From the NCBI GenBank assembly GCA_037074765.1, contig JBAMDO010000564.1, positions 620,001 through 684,000 on the forward strand: DNA of 64,000 bases. Direction: 5' to 3'. A program made the position numbers and the translations under genes. Positions within the stretch are counted from its first letter, which is position 1. Each line of letters opens with the position of its first letter. This DNA comes from Mansonella perstans. Taxonomy: Eukaryota; Nematoda; Chromadorea; Rhabditida; Onchocercidae. Below, piece by piece: positions 24,950-37,200 of the stretch. The notes under the pieces were generated by a model. It saw only the letters and a list, made by a program, of their open reading frames with translations, did no database searches and was not told where the DNA came from.

Positions 24950-27336
24950 ATGAATGAAATTTTCGTACAGCAAAAAGAATTGGCAATGAGTGATGGAAAA
25001 ATTCGCATTGGTATATTACATCGGAAATTATGGGAAGAATTTTACCGCAATAACAATGAGATGATCCTAACAAGTAAAGGGAGGTAGGTAATGTTCTTTT
25101 TTTGTGAAAATTTTGGCACAATAAATTAATGGGCGATTTTATCATGTGATAAGTGCATTGACAAGAGTAACGACTTGAAACTATTCTCGAATTAAGGTCA
25201 ATCATTTTTAATATGTACAATACATTATCCATGTCCAACTTTTCTTTTCTAGGTGTATCTATCCTCGAATTGGATATTCTGTAGATGGTCTCGAACCGAA
25301 AACTATGTATCTCATATGTCTTAAAATTTGTCGAACTGATCGCGCTAGGTTAATAATTATGGGCATAATAATTATTTAGTAGTTGTCATTTAAGCAGTCA
25401 TAAAATAAATAAATTAATATGTCAAATTTAATTGATATCCTAGAAATTTTTTTCCGAGTTTAAAAAAAATCCTCTCTCTTTGCAAAGTATTCAAGCTTTT
25501 TTAATAAAAAAGTTTTTTTAGTAAATTTAATTAGTCCATCAATTAAGATACAAATACACAGCCGGTGAATGGCATATAACTGCTACGGGAGAACCGGAAA
25601 GTGATACAAAGCATATTTACCCAGACAATGGATCAACACAACTTGGACAATACTGGATGAATAACGGCATTCGTTTTGGTAAACTCAAAATTACGAATAG
25701 TACCAAGGATTGTTCTTCAAATGTTAGTTGGTTTTTTTGATAACAATTTTTGAGAATTAGAAGACATTTGAGACTCATTTCTTCATAAAGTAAATAGAAT
25801 AGAGGACAGATGTAATGGATATATGTGTTATTTAAAGATCTGATTATGAGAAATCCCAGAACAAGATCAATTTTAATCAACGTTTGGGACATATCTGCAA
25901 ACACCTGCCTGTGAATCTTCATTGCCAACTTTTACTTTATTCTTTCCTTTCTTATCCTTGTCATTTTGCAAATAAATCCATCAAAATGAGCAATTTGGGT
26001 AGATATATATGTTGTAAAGTGTTTGTTAAATGACATATATCTCCACCTGTATGTCTATATATATCTCCATGAGCATTAGAGCTGCTGATAAAAATCAACA
26101 ATGGCGCCTTACAGCGATCTTAACAAAGATATAACTAGGTGAGGATGTCTGACTGATGGATATCTCTGCTTTTCACCTCATCCAATTCTTTTTTATCCTC
26201 CTAAATAGTTCTTATTTCGGACTATATTGTTGACATTTTTATGGTCACAATAAAAGGAATGCGACAGTCTAGTAGCATCTTGTTATTCTTGAAGTTAGTT
26301 TTCCGACAAAATAATTTAATTTTTAAAATTAACTTCTTATTTTAAAAACAAAGGAATAATAATCCAGTGAAATGGGTAGGAAATGGATATGTAGTACATA
26401 TAAAGCGGGATTGACGTACTTCTTCTTCAGGTGCTTCTCACTTCGATGCACAAATATCATCCCATTCTGTATATTTACAAAGTTTATGCAACGCCAGCAT
26501 TATGTCTAGATGGTTCCACAATATTAACTAATCAATATCAGTTGGTAAAAAGTTTTACCGATCAAATTATGGAATTCATAGCTGTTACGGCATATCAAAA
26601 TCAACGGATCATAGAAATGAAGAAGATACACAACAGTTATGCTCGTGGACAACGTGGCGGTACCACTAAGAATAATAGTAATTTAACTGCTGTTGTAATT
26701 TAACAGTAATTTAACCTGACTTTTAACAATTTCAAGACATTCAGCAATGTTTTATATGAATTAAATCATTTATCGCAGAAATTAAAGTATTCACTCTCAA
26801 TGGGATAGTTGGAAAACAAATTCTCTTACACTGACATAAAATTGAACAATTCAAAATTCTGATAAATGTCGATTTCTTAGGATCATCTGATTACAGATAT
26901 CAATGATGTTACTGACGATCAATCGTTATGTTTATCCAGTCCTTTGAATAAGTACAAGCCATATTGGAGGAATAGATCACATTATTTTTCAAATCAGCCA
27001 CACTCAGTTCATCTGCTACCATCGAATTGTAATCCTTCAGCAGCAACATATCACTTTACGCCATGTTCATTAAATTCCAATCATGTATTATCCACTAATC
27101 ATCAAAATTCTTCTACTGATCCCACCTGCTCAACTAATGTTTTCAATGATTCGGGAAACATTCTTCCTGAAACTATTTCAAATCTTCCAAAACCATCAAT
27201 AGAACAAGCGAATTTTTTAAATTCTTCAAATTTTGCTACATTAAATCTACCGAGCATGTGGAATTATAGCACTCTATGGCACCATTTTTCAGTACCATAT
27301 TCATCACTTGTAACACATAATCCGCCTTATATTTAA
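24950..27336 (+). CDS. T-box transcription factor, divergent nematode type, 5 exons, 374 aa
   Basis: Sequence-specific nuclear transcription factor with a T-box DNA-binding domain. Exons: 24950-25083, 25253-25348, 25548-25722, 26431-26694, 26881-27336; phases agree. The T-box fills about residues 25-215. Landmarks are LWEEFYRNNNEMIL (family: LW..F...TEMI.T), GYSVDGLEPKTMYLI, GEWHITATGEPE, IYPDNGSTQLGQYWMNN, IRFGKLKITN, LTSMHKYHPILYIYKV and MEFIAVTAYQNQRIIEMK, with a closing NSYARGQRG in place of the usual NPFAKGFR. The tail is Ser/Asn/His/Pro-rich without known motifs. It is divergent compared with Brachyury/TBX2-type boxes, like the fast-evolving nematode tbx genes, so I give no orthologue. 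The exon 4 donor (GTT|GTAATT) is the only phase-compatible choice I found and is the weakest junction. Confidence 0.9.
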
Positions 27337-29572
27337 AAATCTTTGTAATTCTCGATAAACGATGGAATAGTGATACCGGAGATGAATCGCTCATCATTAT
27401 GCAAAGTTTACGGGCTCACTAATGTTAAAATTAATTTGTTTATTTGACTGGTGATTGTGATCACTTCATTTTGTAGTAAAAAGTACTATTAATAAATACA
27501 TGATTTCGATCTGCAACTGATTGATGAAAGGAAAGAAAATGGTGAAAAAAATCAAAAATATATTAGTTTTTTCTCTCTCTCTTTCTTTCTCATTCATAAT
27601 ATCCGAATAGTAAGATATAGAAGTTAAATGTTAAAAAGATTATATTGTATTATGTATCAAATGAAAGACATAAAAGTAATGAGCAAATGTTTCCGACGGA
27701 TAACTATCTTTTCAGTTCATAAAGATTGACATTTACTGTTAGCATAGTAGTGTTAAGCAATTGTAAGATTTTTTGGATTGCTAAGAATGGTTGGCGAATT
27801 AGATATTACAATAATTGAGAGAAAAAATTAAGCCGGAATGATGTAATCGAATACCGGTAACAGTAACATATTCATCGGCATCTTTAAGAGACTGACTGAA
27901 CTACAGAGAGAGAGTGGCTGAACTATAACCTTTTCTTAATAATTTATCACAACAATCTGATAAAAACAAAATTCACATAAGCAATGTTCATTATTATCAT
28001 ATTGCAGATGAAGGTTTCCATAATTATACCGATTATTGGTATCGGTGTAAGTATCTATCACTATTTCATAAATCGGCTATATTCTTAAAATGGTTAACTG
28101 CTTTCATTCAGAAGCTCCAGCAGATACGGGATCTGTTAGCTCTGATTCAACTTTTATGGTGATCCAATGATGCAAGACACTAAATTCTTTTTAAACTTTA
28201 ACTCTTATGTTTCTTCGATTAACTTATTCCCCACTCAGTACTGAACATAATTAATGTTTTACAGTGCAATATTTTCGTTGAGTAATAATAGTAAATTACA
28301 TTTTGTGCAGTGAATAATCTCAAAATAACAAAAAAAAAAAAAAAAAGGAATTTACCGAAAAGAAAATAACAGTTAGGTTATCTGGCGAGGAGCTTAATTA
28401 CATGCTGCTTTAATCAACTAACCGAACTGTTTCTTTTGACCTAATACTTTTTTCATCAAACCGCTTCGCGCAACTGCTCCTTCTAACGTCTAACTTTAAG
28501 TCAGCTACTTTTGATCACAAGAAATGTGAAAGTTAAGCTCCACTATAAATAAAAGTGAGACCGATACTCACACCAGATACGCACATCATTCAAGATATGC
28601 ATTATTTAATCAGTCTCAAACTCTACAGTAAATATTCTACCGCTTATTTCTTTTAATAATTTTTTTATCAATATCGGGAATATATACAATGCTTCAAGTG
28701 ATTAGTAGAAAACTTCTACTTGCATATTCCTTAACTGCAAAATTGTTAACACTATAAAAATTCCAAAATATTACGGAAAATTTACATTTCTACAGTGCGT
28801 TAATTATCAACCATTTCAAATCTGTTCAAATTATCTTCAAATTATATTCTTCAAATTATATTTTGTTCAAATTATATATATATATGACATTCATCGACAG
28901 TAAGTGCAACTAACAATTTCAGCAACGAACATATTGGAAAGTTGATATTCATTTCCCTCTATTAGCATCTGATAGAGTAAAAAATCCGTAAACATATTTT
29001 TCGGAAATATATTTTAAAAAAAAGAAGAAATTTTTCATCTACTTAGCATTTGATAAAATAAAAAATTCGCTAGACATGTGCTCAGTCATCCAGTGCTGTC
29101 ATTAAGTGGTTGCAAGCAACGCTATACATAATCAAAAAATTTTAAGATAAAAATATTACTGTTATATTTTTATTATATCATAATATAAGACATAAAAACA
29201 ATTCCACATTAAAAGTTCATACTCTGATTTTAAAATCATGCACAGCGAGATCACAAAAACTAAGCAAAAATGGGAGAATAAAACACGATTACGAAGAACT
29301 GAGAAACGCTCCCTCGTTTAATTAACTTCGTACATTTAAACGAGATAAACATGCTTAACTTTCATTTTACCGAGCTTTTGAAATCTTTAAAAACCTTAAG
29401 TGATTTCAGTGAATTCCAGAAACGATTAAGACGTAAAAAAAGTGTTCTATTAAGAACTATACCGCAGTTTACTTCAAAAATTTGCAGATATGCTGAGAGC
29501 ATTGCAGATGTTTCATTACCGACAGGTTTCCTTAAATTGAATATGCTTTTCGCTTTTTTAAACAAGATTTCG
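27337..29572. other. Intergenic region with a weak small-ORF candidate
   Basis: AATAAA at 27491-27496 may end the T-box transcript. An A run of about 18 bases starts near 28330. The only candidate gene is the two-exon small ORF at 28008-28162, listed separately. The rest is AT-rich with no exon support. Confidence 0.5.
28008..28162 (+). CDS. Candidate two-exon small peptide gene, about 30 aa, weak
   Basis: ATATTGCAG is followed immediately by ATG (28008), as if trans-spliced right at the start codon. The first exon encodes a hydrophobic, signal-like MKVSIIIPIIGIG and ends at a strong donor (GTAAGT at 28047). A good acceptor (TTTCATTCAG) leads to an exon from 28112 with a stop at 28160-28162. 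If the alternative donor GTGTAA two bases earlier is used, a different acidic tail ends at about 28170. I do not recognise either product. Signals this short can arise by chance. Confidence 0.2.
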
Positions 29573-31525
29573 CTAATAAAGAATTGATGTAGTGCTGTCA
29601 GATATACTGGTTGAGCTGCTTGAATGACTATGCTGTTGTAAAAAAAGACTTGGAATCCAGTACTGAACAGTGTCCGCTGACTGATTATCAATCCAGGCAA
29701 TGCCTTCTTTCACTAAATGCTCCAGCACTACATCAGCGCGTCGTTCATCCCAGCGCAGACGATCCATAATGAGTTCCTGAAAATAATTCGGCTTGAAAGA
29801 TTTCAGATTTAAAGCCGTTTTCCGAGGATTTAGTAAAAAGTTAGATCTATTGGACTGCAAAAAATAAATCTTAGATCAAACCAGCTGAATAAACAATGTA
29901 ATTACAAAAAAACCAGGTTCTACTTGTGCGTATGAAACATCCATTAGTTATATGAAAACGTAAACCATTAGCAAAGTAATTTTTATCAGCACTCACTTTG
30001 GTTACATAGGCAGCATCTTCAGCCAATTGTAAGACCCGTGAGTCATCCATGCTAAGTTCACCAGGTACACTCTGTACCAAAAATCGTCCACTTCCCAATG
30101 CAATCAATTCAAAACCATTACCAAGTACTTTCAATTTTTCGACAGCACGCAAAATGTCGTCTCTAAAAAAATGCAGTTAAACATGACTTACAAAGAAATG
30201 CTTTGTTTCCACAAGTTTATACAGTTAAATTTCTAATCGAAAAGAGACAATCTTTAAAACTTTTTCTGCAAGAGAATAGCTAAAAATTTTCAAGTGACAA
30301 GCGTGAAACCTATATCATATGAAGTAAAATTTACTTGATGTAAAACTTACTTAATAAAATCGAGCTCACTTATCACTTAGCTCACCACTTAGTTCACTAA
30401 TCACTCAATAAATCTGAACCGAAACCCCAAAATTCCACTATCAACTTCTGTTCCAGTATCCTATCTTTTGATTCTCACCTTAACCTCGAACTGAAAAATC
30501 ATAAAAAAACTCATACATGGTGACAGCATCCCGCCGTGTTCGTGCTCGTGAACGTAGTAGCCGATTTCTCAGTTCTTCTATCGTCATAACGCCACCATTT
30601 ATGTGACTGGTCGACATACAAACTTCAACAATTTGAACAGCCAATTCATAATAAAAATCACCGAAACCAAGCTTCTCAGCCCAAAAACCTTTGCTAGCTG
30701 AAAGGAGTAAAAATTCTTATGGCCTTTTCTAGAAAAAGCGGGTAAACAATTTTCAATTCTAATTTAAAGCACAAAAAATTTGAAATTCTCGATAATTCGA
30801 CGGACCAAAAACTAATTTACTTCTAAGCTGATTTATGTGCTTCGAATTCAGAATTTGATTTAATAGATTCCAAGTTTACGAGATTCAGTTTTCTCTATCA
30901 CAGATGGAATGCTTTCTGTCTTGGAAAAAAATGTAATAAAAAAGAAAAAAAGCTTTGCAGCGTCTCAAATATTACCTTAAACCAAATAGCAATACTAATA
31001 GATGACTGAATAAAATAAAAAAGCTATGATGAAGAGAAATCAAAAATGAATTCCAATTTTTGCAGATTATTTTTCAAAGTGTAGTGGATAAGATCGTAAT
31101 GGAAATTATCTTAATATAAATTTTTCTAATTTATTCTAGCAAGAAATTCTGTTAACTTACAAGCAAGTGGATCAACACCAACTGATGCACACATATCCTG
31201 GAAATGTCGTCGAAACTGAGAATTTCGACGAATTTCATCGCGATGTTTGTGAGCAAATTCCTCTAATTTTGTTTGAAAAATAGCAAGCTCTTGGGAAAAT
31301 TGATTTAATTGTTCGCTGGCTAATTCAGTACCTTTTGCTTGAAATTTTGCCTAAAAATGCCAATGTTTTGTTTTGTAGTAAAATTTCTCAATTAATTAAC
31401 AATGATTTAGTGATTTAGCAAGTAGTAGTGTATGCTTTTAATGATTAAATAAACAAGGCAAGAACCTGAAGATCCTTCTTCTGTTGCACTACACCAACTC
31501 CAACACCACGTCGGCGTCCTGCCAT
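29573..31525 (-). CDS. vps-22: ESCRT-II subunit VPS22/SNF8 (EAP30 family), 5 exons, 268 aa
   Basis: Subunit of ESCRT-II, which with VPS25 and VPS36 sorts ubiquitinated membrane proteins into multivesicular endosomes on the cytosolic face. Exons in coding order: 31525-31466, 31350-31161, 30697-30511, 30162-29997, 29776-29573; phases agree and the length matches the 258-aa human protein. Family landmarks: [11 protein letters not shown] at the start; a helical segment ([20 protein letters not shown]); [35 protein letters not shown] and [14 protein letters not shown] from the first winged helix; then [40 protein letters not shown] and [19 protein letters not shown] from the second. The C-terminal tail is Ser/His-rich and probably unstructured. 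It is arranged head to head with ETFDH. Confidence 0.96.
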
Positions 31526-32127
31526 TTGTTTTATACTTAGCTGTAAACAAACAAGTATAATAAAATTAATTTTGCAAATAAATTACGTCGCTACGTTCTT
31601 TACCATATCCAAAACGTGAATGAAAAGACTTATAACGCTATTGACAAATAACAACAAATTTTCCGCATGAAGCTGCGAGATACATGTTTTGTCGGCAGTA
31701 GCAGCTCAATACTCTCGGCGTTGTAAAGTATGATGCAGTGAAGTAATACGTACGTGTATGATCGATTTGAAGTCCGGTATTTTTTGACCTAGAAGTTGCT
31801 CAGTACGTAAAATGGGTCAGATATACGGTATACAAATGTGATATAATAAATTTTACGTCAAATGATAGAAAGTGAGAAATATTTCACTATTGGCAATTCT
31901 CATATAGTTGTATCGAAACGCATTTCTTGACGAAATTCTCATTATCTCTGTACTATCAATCAAAAATTAACGGTAAATTTAATTTATTTTTAACATTTCT
32001 TTTAATTCGTAATATCTAATTTGTGCTCTATCTCTTCGAACTATCTATCTTTTAAGCAAACAATATCAATTTTCATTTTTCATTTGAAATTTTTAAAAAG
32101 TTGAAATTTTAGAAAATTTAAAAAGTG
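31526..32127. promoter_or_regulatory. Shared divergent upstream region of VPS22 and ETFDH
   Basis: About 600 bases separate the two start codons, so both promoters must lie here. On the minus strand TTGTTTACAG ends 14 bases before the VPS22 ATG (exon would begin at 31540). On the plus strand GAAATTTTAG ends at 32112, 15 bases before the ETFDH ATG. Both look like trans-splice acceptors. I see no clear TATA box. Confidence 0.5.
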
Positions 32128-35100
32128 ATGCATTTGACGTTACGATACGCACTTCAAACAGGGAAAAGTTTACGAAATGTGGTAAATGGTCAATGGGTCA
32201 CTTCGCATTATCTAAAATGCCCAAAAGAAAAAGATGCTCGTTGGGCTAGAGTAGATTTGAAACGAGAGGTGGAAAATTTTGATATTGTTATTGTGGGTGC
32301 TGGACCAGCTGGTTTATCATCGGCTATACGTTTTAAGCAAATTTCAAAAGAGAAAAATGTTGGTTAGTTTTGTTTTAAGAATTATTTTTTGGATCATTTA
32401 TGAATTATTTTCAAAATTCATTTCCAATGAGTTGATTAATTGAGTTGCATTGATGTATTTGAAATTATAGGGAGGGGAGAATTCTTTTTCACAACAATTC
32501 TATTTTTCATTTCAAAATTTTAAACAGTAAGAAAATTTTTTTATTTATTTATTCATTGATACTTGGAATCATCTTTCATATTGTGTTATTCCCTTTTTTA
32601 TCTTATTGACTACGAATTTTGCTGGATTTTTCTATGGGCATTTATTTTTTTTTTTCATTTTTTCCTTTTTTTCACGTTTGCTTGATTAAAACTATCAATC
32701 TATCAGTAGCATTGTGCAAGTATCAAAAAATATATATGCAAAACGAATTGATTTTGGATTCCTGATATTTGAGCAAATATTTCAGATATTCGCGTTTGTG
32801 TGGTTGAGAAAGGAGCTGAAGTTGGTGCACACACATTGTCTGGTGCCGTGATTGATGTCCGAGCCTTGAATGAACTTTTTCCAAATTGGAAAGAAATGGA
32901 TACTCCTGTCTATCAGAAAGTTACTGTGCGTATTTTTTTATTTATAGCTGTTTCTCTTCACTTTTTGGAAAAGCGAAAACCTCAGTGAAATGTTTTGCAG
33001 TCTCAATCGTTTGCAATTTTGACGAAAAAAGGTCGATATGCTTTGCCGTTCGTTCGAGGAACCCCACTTGACAATATGGGAAATTATATTATTAGGTAAG
33101 TTGTATTTATGTAATTATTTTCCAAATTTCAAATGCTTAGAGACTTTATAAAAATTTAGTATATTTGAAATTATTTTAAATGCAGGTTAGGCCATCTGGT
33201 GAAATGGCTTGGCGAAAGAGCAGTAGAAATGGGAGTAGAAATTTATTCAGGAATAGCAGCTCAGGAAATTCTATTTCATGAAGATGAAAGCGTAAAAGGC
33301 ATTGCAACAGCTGACGTTGGAATAATGAAAGATGGCGCTCCAAAGGTTTTTTGAATTCCTTACTTTGGTAAATACTTGTAATTATTTGATGCGCAGCAAA
33401 GGTTCTGAACAGTTAAGAATTGGGAAATCAGCTGGGATATTAGTTGGAAATAGCAAATAGGTGAAAGTTTCTAATATTATATGCAACAAAGAATAGAAAA
33501 CAAGCGAGATTTTATTTTGTAGTTGTTTTATTTCTCCTTTTTTAGAAGAATTTTCAACGAGGCATGGAGTTGCATGCGAAATGTACAATATTTGCTGAAG
33601 GTTGCCGTGGACATCTTACTAATTTCTTAATGGCGAAGGTAATTTTTGTGCTTTAATTCTGGATTGTAAGACTATACTTTACTCGCGCATTTCAAAGTGA
33701 TTTCTTTCAATTCCAGTATCGCTTGCAAGAAGAATGTGATCCAATGACTTATGGCCTTGGTTTCAAAGAATTATGGTTAATTGATAAATCAAAGCACATT
33801 CCTGGTTATGTGGACCACACCATCGGATATCCGCTGGTAAATTTGAATTTTTGTTAAATCATTTCTAAAATTGTTAAAAGTATTTGGCAGTCAGTTAGAA
33901 AATGGCACAATATTTTCCAGGATCTTCAAAGTCATGGCGGATCGTTTATGTATCATATCGAAGACAATGGACAGCCTCTTGTTTCTCTTGGCCTTATAAT
34001 AGGCCTAAATTACAAAAATCCTTACACAAATTTATACGAGGTTGTTCCGAATTTAATTAGCTATGAAATAAATGCAGGTTTCAAAAACAATGCATTCTTG
34101 ATTATTATAGCCTCGAAGGTTTTTTAAGTTTCTGATTTTGCTAAAACATTTTGAAAATTTGTTTTCAGGAATTCCAACTTTTCAAGTCTCACCCATCTAT
34201 TCGTCATTATCTTGAAGGGGGGGAACGGATTGCTTATGGTGCCAGAACAGTAAATGAAGGCGGGTATCAAACAGTACCGCAACTAACTGTGCCTGGTGGA
34301 TGTTTAGTTGGTTGCGCAGCAGGGCTGATGAATCCAGCAAAGATTAAAGGTGTTCATAATGCCATGAAGAGTGGTATGACTGCAGCGGAAACGATATTCG
34401 AGGACTTAGGCCCGCAAACACGAAGTGAAGCTTATTCGATTAATTGTTCCAAATACGATAACAACTAATTTTAGTGTAGTTTGGTTATTTCCATTTTTTT
34501 TGAAATTTCAGCAGTAATTCCGGAAGAATTCGAACCGAAATTGAACAAAACCTATGTTATCAAAGAACTGCAACAAATGCGCAATGTTCGGCCGTCTTTC
34601 AGTAGTCGTTTAGGATGGGTGATTGGCTTACCGTACACTGCGTTTTTCTATATGATACTTCGCGGAAATGAACCATGGACTTTCAGAAACAAAATAGAAG
34701 ACTGGTTCCAGACAGATTCAGCGTGGAAAGTTAGTATTTTTGGAACAGTTGGCTTTCTCAAGATTCAAAATGTTATTTTTGTATCAAAAATCAAAAATTA
34801 TGAGTCCATTCGCTTTAGACGATTTTTTTTTGTTGCTTACACATTCATATACACTGCTATTTGATGAAGAATAGTATAATTGTTTATTTCATCTAACATT
34901 TCGATACGGTGCGAATTATAAATATAACAAAAGTGGTTCATGACAGTTTTACTTGCAGTCGAAATCAACTGACTACCCGAAACCTGATGGTAAAATAACT
35001 TTCGACATTCTGTCTTCGGTAGCTCTGACCGGCACAAATCACGAAGAAAATCAGCCGTCTCATTTATTATTGAGAAACGATGCCGAAGCTGAATTAACTA

Positions 35101-36177
35101 CATGGCGTAGATTTGCTGGCATGACCGAACGCTTTTGCCCTGCAGGTATGCAGATTCGTATATTGTTACTTCAATTGTGTGTGTTAAATTCGAATGTATT
35201 CACTAATTGATTCGTCAGAGTAGTTTCTAATGAAGCTATTGTCTTTTTCAAGCATCATAATATCCATCAGTGCTAGTGAGATATTCAGTACTTAACACAC
35301 AATTCTAAAAAGTGAAGCTGATGATATCCTATTTCACTATTTTTATATATATCATTTTCAGATTAGCTATGCATGTTTTAGCATTTGATAGTATTCGATA
35401 GCCGATTAAATTCATTTTAAGTGTTTGGATATTTGGAAGTGATCTAGAACTATCTCATACAATTCATGTTTTCAATTTTACGAATTTTTGGCTATTCTCG
35501 TTTTTAATGAATTTTAGAATAAAATAGCGGAAATATTTAAGCTTTTTGAATTTCATAGGTTAGGAAGACAAGAAGTAGTATTGCGGTAGCTGATTCGATT
35601 CAAGCGATTTAAACGCTTGATATCCTGATTAACGGAGAGTGTTCTAATAACAATGAAAATACTCATTTTTGTTCTTTGCTAAGATTTGTTTTAACATCAT
35701 CGCGCAGTTCAGGTGTTTATGAGTATGTACCATGCGAAACCAAACTCGATACCAGAAGGCTTCAAATAAATTTCCAGAACTGTATTCACTGCAAAACATG
35801 TGACATCAAAGAACCACGCAATAATATTCAATGGGTTGCACCAGAAGGTAAATTTGAAGATATTGAATTTAAAAATCTCTGCCTGGTGAATAGCTTTCTA
35901 CACTACATTTGTGTGATAAAACATTTTTGCCCTTTGAGCCATGCATGGAGAATAAGTACTGCATATACATGAAAATTATAATTGTTCAGCATATGAAAGT
36001 TTAGTCAAATTTTCAGAAATTGAAGATTCACTTTTCGTCCTGGGTTGTTTCTACTATGTCACGATTTTTGTTTCTTTTTTTTTTTTTTTTTTTTTTTTTT
36101 GTTATGCTTTTCAGATGAGGAGAATTATTTTTTTCAAATTTTCAGGAGGCGGTGGTCCGAAGTACAATGGAATGTAA
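32128..36177 (+). CDS. let-721: Electron-transfer-flavoprotein:ubiquinone oxidoreductase (ETF-QO), 12 exons, 596 aa
   Basis: Mitochondrial inner-membrane flavoprotein that passes electrons from reduced ETF (fatty-acid and amino-acid oxidation) to ubiquinone. Exons: 32128-32362, 32786-32925, 33001-33095, 33186-33345, 33546-33638, 33717-33836, 33921-34040, 34169-34424, 34512-34729, 34959-35145, 35713-35847, 36146-36177; phases agree. The N terminus has a basic, Asp/Glu-free presequence-like segment. The FAD-binding GAGPAG is at 57-62, followed by [16 protein letters not shown]. Conserved blocks include [74 protein letters not shown] and [13 protein letters not shown]. Cluster cysteines for the [4Fe-4S] centre are 539, 565, 568 and 571 (RFCPAG, CIHCKTC). 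The protein ends [10 protein letters not shown], as in the family. let-721 is the C. elegans name for this enzyme. Exons 10-12 are duplicated 10 kb downstream. Confidence 0.97.
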
Positions 36178-37200
36178 TGATCAGAACAATTGGAGTGCAT
36201 GTTGAGCTATCCGGATTAAAATACTTTGATTTTATGAAGCACCTAATACAATTTTAAACATCAGTGCATATTTTTATATTTTGCCTTTATCGCTTTTAGG
36301 TAAATTTAGTTTAACATAGCATTATATTTTGTTATTTGTTATTTGTTATTGATAAAGTCTTTCATTATTGAATTAGGCAATCTTTAGCTATTCCTTTTTA
36401 CACGGTATGTAGAAGTAGAAGATTTATAGAAGACGATTGCGTTTCCGTCAGTCTTTTTTTTTCCAATTTTTGGGTCTATAAACTTTTTCGAGATGATATT
36501 CATTAAGCAGGTTTTTTTTAGTTTCATCGCTTGAAGATAAGGCTTGAAATAGTGAAGCATTCCTACAGAAATCATGTTTTTATTTTGATTGTTCATTGAA
36601 ATTAGAGTTTAAATTGTTTGTAAAACCTATTGTAATTCCACCGAATCTATAAACATATAACTTACATATGGTAATTGCCGGGTAATTTTCTTTTATTTAT
36701 TGGTTTGCATTAAGTGTTCCGGTGAGTTTCAAGCATTGTTTTTATTGTATTTTGAAATTATTTTTCGCAGATTGTTTGATAATTTGCAAAAAATATGAAT
36801 TTACTAATTTGTCACTGAAAGCATGCTGGACTGAATTATAGATGAGAAAATAGGATAATAGGTTTTAAAGGTAATATGAAATTTAAGAATGAGTAATAGA
36901 TGGCCAATAATTAATCTTTTTTGAGATTTTATTAATTATTGGAGTTAAGCCTTGTTTAGTATACCGAAAAAAACCAGAAATTTAATAAATGGTAAAAGTT
37001 AATTGTTTGAAATAAGTGAGTTTCATAATGCATGAGATATGCGATATGTTGAAAAAGTTGGAAATTAGCTAATTATTAATTCTTATGTAATATACATAAT
37101 TGCAAACAATTCCTAATGTTTTCAAAAGATTTATTAATAGCTACGTTGTTTGTTCTAAGAAACTATCAAATCTAGTAAATTAAAATTTGATATGGAATAG
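34750..37200 (+). repeat. Segmental duplication, copy 1 (parental)
   Basis: This segment starts in ETFDH intron 9, takes in exons 10-12 and extends about 1 kb past the stop. It matches 44861-47243 in the same orientation at an offset of about 10.1 kb. By eye, exons differ at only four bases in 354, and introns and flank at a few per cent plus small indels, including a different poly-T length. Confidence 0.95.
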
